From contig JAAMPI010000629.1 in the NCBI GenBank assembly GCA_013054445.1, positions 1 to 29,970 on the forward strand: a DNA stretch of 29,970 nucleotides, written 5' to 3'. Under the pieces are notes generated by a model that worked only from the letters and a program-made list of their open reading frames with translations, was not told the DNA's origin and searched no databases. The DNA is from Cudoniella acicularis (taxonomy: Eukaryota > Ascomycota > Leotiomycetes > Helotiales > Helotiaceae). Shown here piece after piece: positions 22,100 to 29,970 of the stretch. Position numbers and translations under genes: made by a program. Every line of letters starts with the position of its first letter. Positions within the stretch are counted from its first letter, which is position 1.

Positions 22100-23654
22100 T
22101 AGAATTCGGAGCTAATTTAGACGCTATTAGTAGAATAATCGCGCTAGTAGAGGGTAAAGCCGACCCTCCTTTTCCGCACGTACGTAATTCTTCTCTACTT
22201 GAAGACACGGATCGGAGGGTTAGCTAAACAAATATTATCCCTACTCCTTACCCGGAGCCTACGAGAGGCTTTAGTTTAACTTACTATAAAAACGTCGAAC
22301 TATAGAAAGAAGACGAGGTCGATGATCAACTACTCCGGATCTCTGTCTAAAATAGCGTCCTTTACTAGATCTTATTCTTTATTTATACTAATTTATTTCT
22401 CGTAGTATAGAGAATACCACGCCGACTTTCCCTAAGTTCCCTCGATTCCCTAAAAAACTTCGACTAAAGATTTAGGCTCTCGCTCTTCTAGGACCTTATA
22501 CTATCGAGCAGGTCTAGAACTATTCGAAGGTAAAATAGGAATTCGTCCGTAAGATACTAGCTATACTCTATACTTGCTCTAAGTCTCGAATAGAGTTTCT
22601 AAGGAGTAGGGTGTCTCTAGTATATCGATATATTATAGACGCCCGGCTATTCTACTTTTCCTACGAGCTAGATATAATCTATATTCGACGTCAATGTTTG
22701 TTAACCTCTTTCTATATAGATTGAGTTGCTTATTATAATATAGTCTATAATTTCTAGCTTAGTCTTCTAAGTGAGTACCTGCGCTCTCTCTAGATAGACT
22801 AGGGAATAGAGCTATATTAGTGGCGGGGTTCTTAGTAAGAAGGCCTAACCTTTATCCGTTCGTTCCCTCGCCTCGAAACTTTTACGCTTATAGTCACAAT
22901 CTCGAAATAGGCTTTAGAGGATAGCGAAAAGGAAACACTAATAGAGATCGTTAAGAAGCAGACGGAGGCATAATTTCAGACTAAACAGAGTCGGTACCCG
23001 GAATAGCGAATGCCTATGATTTATTTTTACTATAAGAAGGATAGATTTGACTAGAGTATTCGTTCGATAGTAAAGAGCCTGCTCCCCGAGAACCGTAGTA
23101 ATACTTAACTGCTCTATGACTAGGCCGTAGAGATAGACTAGTCATTAAATAACAAGACTGCTAAGCTCGTGTGTTATCGTTAATAGGAAACCTAAATTCT
23201 TATAAAAAATACTACTATAATAAAAATCAAATTCCTCTACCTATCGCTCGCTATATACGCTAGAGCAAGGTCAACCACAGGTTTATCCCCCCTATACGTG
23301 AATATATCTTCGATACGGTCGCCTACTTCGCCGTAACTTAGAAGTTAGGGAAGCTTCTCGTAAAGTATAAACAAGGCGCTAGCCTTAACAACTAGAATCA
23401 CTTTGTCTTCGCCTCTTAGAACCGATATTTCACACTTTACCTATACCTTTCTCGACCCGCTAGTAGTGAGTAGAAACGGCCGTGACGTAGAAACTTTAGT
23501 AATAAAGACTCCCCCCGTCGGAGATGGCTTTTCGAACTCTATACCTAAGTACTTCGTTAGTAGGTATAGAGTTAAAGCACCTCGATTACTATATTTAGCG
23601 CAACCCTTATCTACTAGTGCTGCTAGTATGCCGCCATATACTAAGCCCGCGTAG
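22100..23654 (+). pseudogene. RIP-killed protein, probably a fungal transcription factor with the middle-homology domain
   Basis: A frame (phase of 21739) over about 22100-22400 gives DDQLLRISV and LFFIYTNLFLV, followed by a frame change. From 22545 a second frame stays coherent to the TAG after 23654. It reads ARLFYFSYELD, IRRQCLLTSFYID, LSLLSEYLRSL, a Trp/Arg-rich step, then a hydrophilic C-terminal part. This order resembles the domain that follows the Zn2Cys6 cluster in fungal regulators (the stretch with ARLLYD...QASLLLSFW in known proteins). In-frame stops are TAG or TAA, plus one TGA near 22732. RIP would turn Cys codons (TGY) into Tyr (TAY), which could explain why no cysteine cluster is readable. 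The open 3' part (23403-23654) lies in the same frame. Family assignment is moderate. Confidence 0.55.
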
Positions 23655-24780
23655 CTAGTATAAGAAGAGTCGAGGCCGAATATAGAGATAGCGGTCTTTC
23701 CGGTTCGTTCGATCTAGGTCCGTCGACCCACGTTAAGTAAGGCGGGCGTAGCGAGCCGTCGAGGAAAAGTTATAATCTCCTCGAACCCTAGTTCGGATTC
23801 TATCCGCTTTATAAAGGAGTCCTTCTCGGATTAAACGCTTAACGGTATTATAGAGGCGACACTTGTTAAAGTATAGACAGTAATACTTTCTCTCGTATCA
23901 TAGCTCGAATATACCGGGTCAGTCACTCCGCCGTCGTATAGTCCCTGACCTTTAAAGTCCTGCCTAAGAGTTTAGTATCCTATATCTAGAGAAGATCATC
24001 TCGTTTACCTCTATCATATATTAAAGATATTAGCTTTAAGTGCCTTATAAGAAATTTAACTATAGTTTTCATATATATAAGGACGAAATCATTCCTTATA
24101 TACTAGCTATATATATAGAACTAAATTATATACTAAAGAAAGAAGATTTAAACTACTTGCCCTACCTGGCCTAATAACTTCTAACATCGCACCCTAGTCA
24201 TATAAGAGCCTATACTATTGATTTCGGTTTATTGTCAGATCAAACGATAGCGGGTCCGGTAGGAATAGCATAGCCCTAGTTGTTTCTCTCTCGGGTAGGA
24301 CTTGATCCCTTAAAACGGCTGCCCGCGCTAGAGTCACTCTATAAGATAGCGATTCCCCCCCTCACCTGCCTAATTTTCTTTTTCTCCCTCTTAGATAAGC
24401 TATTCTCTATGTCCCGAGGGAATTTGATTTGGGTATTAAGACGCGTAAGCTGTTAGTCGGGGTTAACTAAAGAACATAACCATTAACGGATAACTCACAA
24501 TCTCGTCTACGTTCTACTATATTTGATCCGTAGTTATAAAGACGTAGTACTTATCCTTCTCGGGATTATATATAAACAGCGCTAGCTCGAATCTATATAA
24601 CCTTCCTATCTGATAAGCTTTATACTCTAAGCCTGTTTTTCGTTTCCTTCGTTACGTGTTACGTTCTTTCTTCGTCTAGGGCGCCTGCCTTTTGTTCTTC
24701 TTCCGGGAGGGCATAATAGAAGGAGCTAATAATATAACAGACTTATACCACCTAAGAGGACGCCGGCCTTAAATCAGTAA
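23655..24780. other. Intergenic region between the TF and ferric-reductase relics
   Basis: RIP-mutated and of mixed composition. No gene is recognised. Confidence 0.45.
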
Positions 24781-24813
24781 AGGCAGTCATAGTAAGGCAG
24801 TCATAGTAAGGCG
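24781..24813. repeat. 14-bp direct repeat, 2.4 units
   Basis: AGGCAGTCATAGTA occurs at 24781-24794 and 24795-24808, followed by a partial unit AGGCG. It lies just upstream of the ferric-reductase relic. Confidence 0.8.
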
Positions 24814-24858
24814 TATATTGATTCGTAATACTATAGGGGGGGCCACTTCTAGTACCCT

Positions 24859-26803
24859 ATGCTTTTCTTAGGCGTAACTAAAATAGTGCTCGTCTCTAAA
24901 AATAGACTATTTATAGTGATATAAGAAGCACTAAGTAAGGTAACCGTGCCCTAGCATCCGAATTTCACAACCCTAGCCATAGACATCATATAGTAGTACG
25001 CTATAGCGCTAGGAGGCCTTATGGTTTTATTTTATGTTTCCTATCCCCTACTACTGATCATAAGGATTTCTGGCACCTATATTATATCTTCCTTCCTCAA
25101 ATATCTATATCACCCCCGAGTCCGTCTTTATATAAGAGGTTCTAACCGATATATAGGATTTTCGAGCAAGACAGCGCGGTTTGATATACTGTTGGTTATA
25201 CTGTTCCTAGTTAGAAATACAGTTTGCCTTAGCGTTAAAGTAAAAGATGTCGCTAGCCTAATAAAGCGTTCGGGTTTGCTATATATAATCAACTTAGTGC
25301 TACTAGCTTTAGGAGAACATATAAACCTCGTGGCTAGCTTTTGCGGGGTTAGGCTCAGAGCCTATACCAGTATACATGAGTGGTTAGGGAGAGTTGTTAT
25401 AGCTAAGGGCCTTATCTACTTAGTAGTAGCGATATCTTTTTAATATCTTAATTTATAAAGCATATTTAGGGTAGCTGAGCTAATAGTAAGTCACCTTCAT
25501 CTCCTGGATTTCGTAAGGCTTACCGTCTTAAGGCTACTATTACTAGAATTCTCCTACTATTGTCTTCCTTGGCATAGGTACGCCGACGTTTCTATAAGGT
25601 CTTTTAGAAGCTTTATCTGATCCTTGCCACTACGATAATCGCCGTAATATATTTATACTATATATCGAAAAATGTATTTAAGGTACCGATCTGTTACTTA
25701 TTCGCCGCAATTTGCCTTTAAATATCTATCGGCGCCCTCCGGGTCGGATAGACTATATACCGTAACGTCAAATATAAAACACCTCTTAGTCTAGTAATAA
25801 TATAAACAATAACGTATAAGAGAAAGAGTGGCAATAAGACGAGGGAGATACCTGTGTTAGATGCCGTTTACGTACACATTCGGCTAGCGAGACTATAGAC
25901 ATAGCGAGCTAGACAATAGGTGTACCTTAGTATCCTAAGAGTAAGTCGAACTTCGTTCGTTTAATCATATCCCTTTTTCGTATCGTGGTAGTATCGAGAC
26001 GCTAAAGGGGATGCTATTATTGTCCTTATCGTAGAAAAGAGGAAAGGATTTACTAAAGACTTAGTTAGTATCGATCCGCGCTCCGAAATAAGAGCCATCG
26101 TCGAAGGGCTATACGAGAGGGAGCTCTATCTCGAATTATACGGTATAGTTCTATTATTTGCTACGGGTATTAGGATAGCAGGTCAGCTATCGTACGTCAC
26201 GCAACTCTTAGAAGGTTACTATAACTATAAAGTAAAGGGTCGTAGGATAGCCCTCTTTTAGGAGATAGACTCTAAACGTAAGCGCGCCTATAAACTCTTA
26301 GAACTATAACTTGCTAACGACTAATTATAAAGTATATTTAGCTTGGGTAGGTGACATGATAAAAGAGCTGCTCAAAAAGGACACTGATAAGGTTTTTCTA
26401 CTTGTATATTGCTTAAGGTATTATTATTAATCATGTTATAGATACTCGATATCTAACTTTTCGTCCTCGGTGGCTATATTTCTAGCAAAACAAAGCCAGG
26501 AGATGTCAAGCCTCTTAGTAAGAGGATTAAAATGACATATGAAGCTATAAATGCTAAAGATCTTATCCGATCTAAGATCGATAGTAGAAAAGGCCGTACG
26601 GTGGTTTCCCGTAAGTCTTAAATCTGCTCTGATATTTATATCTCCGCTGACATAATAACATAGTATATACTAATAATAAAACTAGTGACAAGATTCGTAA
26701 GGCTATTAGAAAACTACTAGATAAGACAATTGATCTTAAAGAGTTAGAATATCGTCTTAGTAGGCGCCTAAGCGATAAGGTTAAGAAGGACCGGGAAGGG
26801 TGA
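24859..26803 (+). pseudogene. RIP-killed ferric reductase (FRE family, NADPH oxidase-like)
   Basis: The reading begins at ATG 24859. The transmembrane part (open from 25021 to 25443) contains KRSGLLYIINLVLLALGEH and the haem-region motif YTSIHEWLGRVV. A following GLIYLV replaces the usual second His with Tyr. In the frame of 25581 come the FAD-domain words VYVHIRLARL and SYPFFVSW (the family HPF turned to YPF, 25968-25976), then IVEKRKGFTKDL, IRAIVEGLYERELYLE and the NADPH-binding LLFATGIRIAGQL (26157-26195). The C-terminus reads RKGRTVVS (26578-26601) and LLDKTIDLKELEY, and ends at TGA 26801-26803. About 11 TAA/TAG stops interrupt the 25581-26310 part, and several frame changes or introns are needed. 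The living protein would have been a membrane enzyme reducing Fe(III) or Cu(II) chelates with NADPH, FAD and haem. Confidence 0.87.
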
Positions 26804-27536
26804 TTTTAAGATATCGTTTTATAAAGGAATCGTAGTGTCACGTTAAAGCTCGAGTTTTAAGAGGCTAGTAATCACTCTATAGTCTTTATATTTAAGTCCC
26901 TCGTTTTACTTGTTTCCTTTCCTTAGTGTTATATTTATAATAGACTCTAGAATCCCTCCTCGTAGTAGGTTAGAAACGGGGATATATACTATAATATACT
27001 AATATTATATAAAACATTAGTTCTTAACCTTCTATGCTTATATTAGATCTATATGAATTTCCTAGTTCTAATATTTTATTTAGTCTCTATAATAAGATAT
27101 TAAAATTATAGATCTTAAGGCTTATATATTCCTATAGTTAGACCGACTAGTAACGTATATTTAAATTTTAATAAGTCGTGATTCTATATCGTAGCTACTA
27201 GTAATAGTATTTAGTCGTATATTTTCTAGGTGATATCTATTATCCTTCTAAAGATCTATAATTAGTAGTGATAAGCATTTCATTATACGTCAAGACTTAC
27301 GTAATTTTAAAAATATATATATAACTCTAATTTTAGTCGCTAAATTATTCTAGGATAATATATTAGGAATCGACTTAAGAGACGAAAGTAGATCCCTCTT
27401 TCTCCTCTAGATACTAGAATTAGATCTCGGAGCCGGAACCGGTCCCTCTAAGTATAGTAGAGTAGTTATATTAGTAAGGTCAGAGGACTATAAAATAATT
27501 AAATCTATAGGGCCTGATATACTATAGAAAAAAAAA
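26804..27536. other. AT-rich spacer, no gene
   Basis: Strongly RIP-mutated between about 26940 and 27360, then milder. No domain is recognised. Confidence 0.45.
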
Positions 27537-27920
27537 CTATATATAAGTTTAAGAGGTCAAGGCTACGTATCATACTCGTAGAGTCTGATCAACCCCTAAC
27601 CCCTACGTCTATTAACACCAAAATTGCTCATAATAATAGGATATTAGTAGCAATTAAGGCGACTAACGAAAGCCTATAAGCTACTAAAACTGTTCCGACT
27701 CCTAGCCTCTCCGAGATAATTAAACAAAGGACTAGGGAAAACGGCCGATTAAGACATGAACTTGCGTACTAGTAGAGCAAATAGGGAGTAGGCCTGTCTA
27801 CCTTAGAGAAAGTAGGACGAGTTGTTGCTAAGCTTCGCTATATTTTAAGGGAGCATAAAAGGCTTAAGGCGGTAATTGACCACGACTTTAGGAAGATCGG
27901 TACAAGTGAAGAGGTTAAGT
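27537..27920 (+). pseudogene. RIP-mutated 3' end of an unknown gene (basic tail protein)
   Basis: One frame ends at TGA 27918-27920 and is interrupted by one TAA and three TAG. The peptide includes TKTVPTPSLSEIIKQRTREN, GRLRHELAY and LREHKRLKAVIDHDF, a basic helical sequence seemingly from a protein C-terminus. A second, un-mutated copy of part of it lies at 28152-28215, which supports a real repeated gene. No named family is recognised. Confidence 0.5.
27668..27733 (+). repeat. Direct repeat D1 (RIP-mutated copy)
   Basis: Matches 28152-28215 with small gaps. The shared core AAAACTGTTCCGACTCCTAG is identical. Outside the core several differences are T/A in this copy against C/G in the other. 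It lies inside the basic-tail gene relic. Confidence 0.8.
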
Positions 27921-28151
27921 GATTTCTAAGATCCTTAATACTAGGTCACTATCGGTTTTAAAAGAATCTTTTAAACCTTTCTTAGATTTGATTTGAATGA
28001 TTATTACTTGAAACTTATTTTCTCGGTCCTTAATTGTTATTTATAATTTTATTATTTCAATTGATTGATTACGAAAGGCATCTTAGTGTCTTACTAACCC
28101 TTGTGTGCATTTTGGTCTTGAGTAGACATCAGGCGCACTTGGGGCGATAGT
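27921..28151. other. Spacer between the two direct-repeat copies
   Basis: The first part follows the stop of the relic gene and looks like a 3' untranslated region (AT-rich, few CG). From about 28060 the composition is un-mutated, with normal CA and TG content. No gene is seen. Confidence 0.45.
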
Positions 28152-28215
28152 GAAAGCCAACAAGCATCCAAAACTGTTCCGACTCCTAGCTTTCAGGATG
28201 ATTGAGCAAAATACT
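28152..28215 (+). repeat. Direct repeat D2 (un-mutated copy, cut by a transposon)
   Basis: Parallels D1 and encodes the same KTVPTPS peptide; a one-base deletion after it shifts the frame before a match to the IIKQRT part. Similarity to D1 runs through the bases ACTA and stops exactly where the transposon end at 28217 begins. It is a fragment of a repeated gene interrupted by the insertion. Confidence 0.75.
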
Positions 28216-28237
28216 AACGTCTATCCCTGCGTGGCGG

Positions 28238-28823
28238 AAAACCCTACGTGCCGGAACGACTTCATGGTTTGGGGTTCTAAAATCTCTACCACATAAATAT
28301 ATAAAGTTATAATTAGTTTGTTATTATTCTTTAGCTATTTCTCTACAAGGGCTCAATATGCAATAAGAAAATACTATAATTGTGGTCATGTTATTAATTA
28401 TCCTGTCGATGGCGTTGAAAGTCCTTCGGCTGTTCCTCCCTGGTCTATTATAATTATTGGCCTGTCTCTAAATTTCGGGACCGTAGCACGAAGCTCCTAT
28501 CAAGAAAGAATATAGCTCCAAAGTTTAAAGACGTAGAACGGAAGGGAACTCTATGTCGGATTTATCCGGAAAAAGTGGGAGGAGGTATATAATACGCCAA
28601 GCATCTTAATAAGCGAAGGATGTGCTTACATAATACTATATTTACAGCGACGCTAAATTAATCGTATTATATTTATATATTATACGAAATATGCGTAAAG
28701 TGTGGCGTTATTCTAGAAGCTTCCATGAGCAGCCACATACGTGTCTGCTTCTGCACCTGCCACTCAGTCGTTCCAATCCCCATCCCCATCTCTATGTAAG
28801 GTACGGAGGCACTGGAATGCCTT
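28238..28823. other. Leader region of the transposon
   Basis: Non-coding by eye. An open frame at 28318-28515 has no recognisable domain and is regarded as chance. The stretch 28620-28700 is AT-rich. Normal CA/TG content returns from about 28720, shortly before the transposase. Confidence 0.5.
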
Positions 28824-29970
28824 ATGAGCGACCGCGCCAGTAAAGCCCTTGCAGAGGCCTCCCTGCCGGGAGAGCCTCGAACATACGATGCCAGATCGAA
28901 ACGCAGTGGAGTCCCTCTGACTACCCTTTACTATCGTAAGCATGGGCGGCCCTCGAAAGAAGAGAAGGCCCAGGGCCAACAGTACCTCACTCCGTCGGAG
29001 GAGAAAGCCCTCGAAAAGTATTTGAAACTAATAGCTGACTTCGGGAATCCTGTGCGAATTAAGTGCTTACCTACCCTCGCCTTTAGTATCGCCCGCCAGC
29101 GTTCGACGAATAGAGCAACCAAGCCTCCGGGCAAGAACTGGCCTCGGGGCTTCCAGAAGCGTCATCCAGCACTTAAATCACGACGAGTGAAGGCGATAGC
29201 CTGGGAACGCCACGAGAATAATATCTATGATAAGATAACACATTGGTTTGAGGTGATCGGGGAGGTATTACAAGACCCGGCTATCCTCCCAGAGAATGTC
29301 TACAACATGGACGAGACTGGAGTCATGCTGTGCATGCTTAGCTCTATTAAGGTCCTGATAAGGAAGTACGATCCGCGAGACTATAGAGGCGCGGGCGTCA
29401 AGCGCACGATGGTTACCGCTATCGAGTGCATAAGTGCAAACGGTAGGTCTTTATTACCGATGATTATCTGGCTAGCCACTACCCATCGAAGCAACTGGAC
29501 CATGTTCCCTACCCCTGGATGGCACTACGCGTGCTCCGAATCTGGGTATACCGACTCCAAGATCAGCTTGGAGTGGCTCAAGCGCGTGTTCGATCCCCAG
29601 ACTAGAGAACAGGCTAACCAGAAGCCACGGGTGCTGATCTGTGACGGTTTCGGGACGCACGAGACCCTCGAAGCCCTAGAGTTTTGTTTCGAAAACAATA
29701 TCCTCCTGTGTCGCCTCCCCTCTCACACCTCACACAAGCTCCAGCCCTACGACGTCGGAGTGTTTGCCCCCTTGAAGGCAGCCTACCGCGACGAGGCTAA
29801 GAGGCTGTTCCAAGGAGGTACAAATACCGTCGGCAAGTAATATTTCACCTCTCTGTATAGCCCTGCAAGGGAGAAGGCGTTCACGAAGAGAAATATCACG
29901 CCGCATGGGCGGCCTGTGGTTTGTTTCCGTTTAACCCAGACAGAGTCCTCAGGGTGACACCGAAGCCCCC
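28824..29970 (+). pseudogene. pogo-type transposase (DDE_1, CENP-B/Tc5-type helix-turn-helix), recently broken and cut by the window end
   Basis: From ATG 28824 the frame is open for 338 codons. A helix-turn-helix region (about 15-45, with YDARSKRSGVPLTTLYYR) is followed by a CENP-B/Tc5-like DNA-binding part (about 50-125, LTPSEEKALEKYL to QKRHPALKSRR). The DDE catalytic domain (about 140-330) shows D163 in NMDETG, D274 in CDGFGTHE and D310 in LQPYDVG. It would catalyse cut-and-paste transposition into TA sites. The frame ends at TAA 29838-29840. The following bases still encode family sequence (FTSLYSPAREKAFTKRNI), then a one-base loss near 29900 shifts the frame, after which AWAACGLFPFNPDRV continues. 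So the gene is an allele with one premature stop and one frameshift. Its 3' end is beyond 29970. Confidence 0.93.

Larger units (their letters stand above)
28217..29970 (+). mobile_element. pogo/Fot-type DNA transposon, right end outside the window
   Basis: The left end starts ACGTCTATCCCTGCGTGGCG directly after a TA dinucleotide (28215-28216). Its outer 15 bases equal those of the inverted repeat at 7919-7967 (15 of 15). Inside, CCCTACGTGCCG at 28242-28253 repeats the motif once more. About 600 bp of AT-rich leader separate the end from the transposase ATG at 28824. The right terminal repeat is not in the window. The sequence is nearly free of RIP, so the insertion is recent relative to the surrounding blocks. 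Confidence 0.7.

Noticed and set aside
28318..28515. Open frame of 65 codons in the transposon leader
   Set aside because: No domain and no family resemblance. It lies in the non-coding leader between the terminal repeat and the transposase.
1..29970. tRNA, rRNA or CRISPR loci
   Set aside because: No cloverleaf with A/B boxes, no ribosomal core sequence and no spaced direct-repeat array with unique spacers was seen. The tandem arrays present are contiguous minisatellites.

Overview
The window looks like nuclear DNA of a filamentous ascomycete (Pezizomycotina). Three things point there: short 55-57 bp spliceosomal introns, a Zn2Cys6 regulator beside a short-chain dehydrogenase, and long tracts with the signature of repeat-induced point mutation (RIP). 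In those tracts CpA and TpG have almost vanished in favour of TpA, and recognisable genes are interrupted by TAA/TAG codons where CAA, CAG or TGG would be expected.

Layout. 1-3300 is a mostly AT-rich RIP block. 3364-3461 is a 14-bp minisatellite. 3462-7500 is an un-mutated gene island holding an intact SDR oxidoreductase gene (4575-5451, +, one intron) and a convergent Zn2Cys6 regulator gene (5793-7130, -, one intron). Near-matching 49-bp inverted repeats (2792-2840 and 7919-7967) bracket this island. They look like the ends of a TA-inserting pogo/Fot-type transposon; the left copy is the RIP-mutated version of the right. From 7500 to 12.9 kb lies a second, severe RIP block with a candidate LTR (8594-8932) and two tandem copies of one degenerate unit about 1.5 kb apart.

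From about 13 to 27.9 kb the DNA is RIP-mutated more mildly, and dead genes can still be read: a coiled-coil protein (14.8-15.6 kb), a DHA1-type MFS transporter (17172-18740), a probable fungal transcription-factor-domain protein (22.1-23.65 kb), a ferric-reductase-family protein (24859-26803), and a basic C-terminal tail of an unknown protein (27.54-27.92 kb). Minisatellites of 13, 69 and 14 bp lie between them. I read this as an accessory segment or gene cluster that was duplicated or carried by a mobile element and then killed by RIP.

At the right edge a pogo-type DDE transposon (left end 28217, transposase from 28824) has inserted into a second copy of the 27.67-kb gene tail. It is barely mutated, but already has one stop with a RIP signature and one frameshift. 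It runs off the window.

The two intact genes probably form a small oxidoreductase/regulator pair; nothing in the sequence gives the substrate. All protein assignments come from reading motifs by eye, with no database search.
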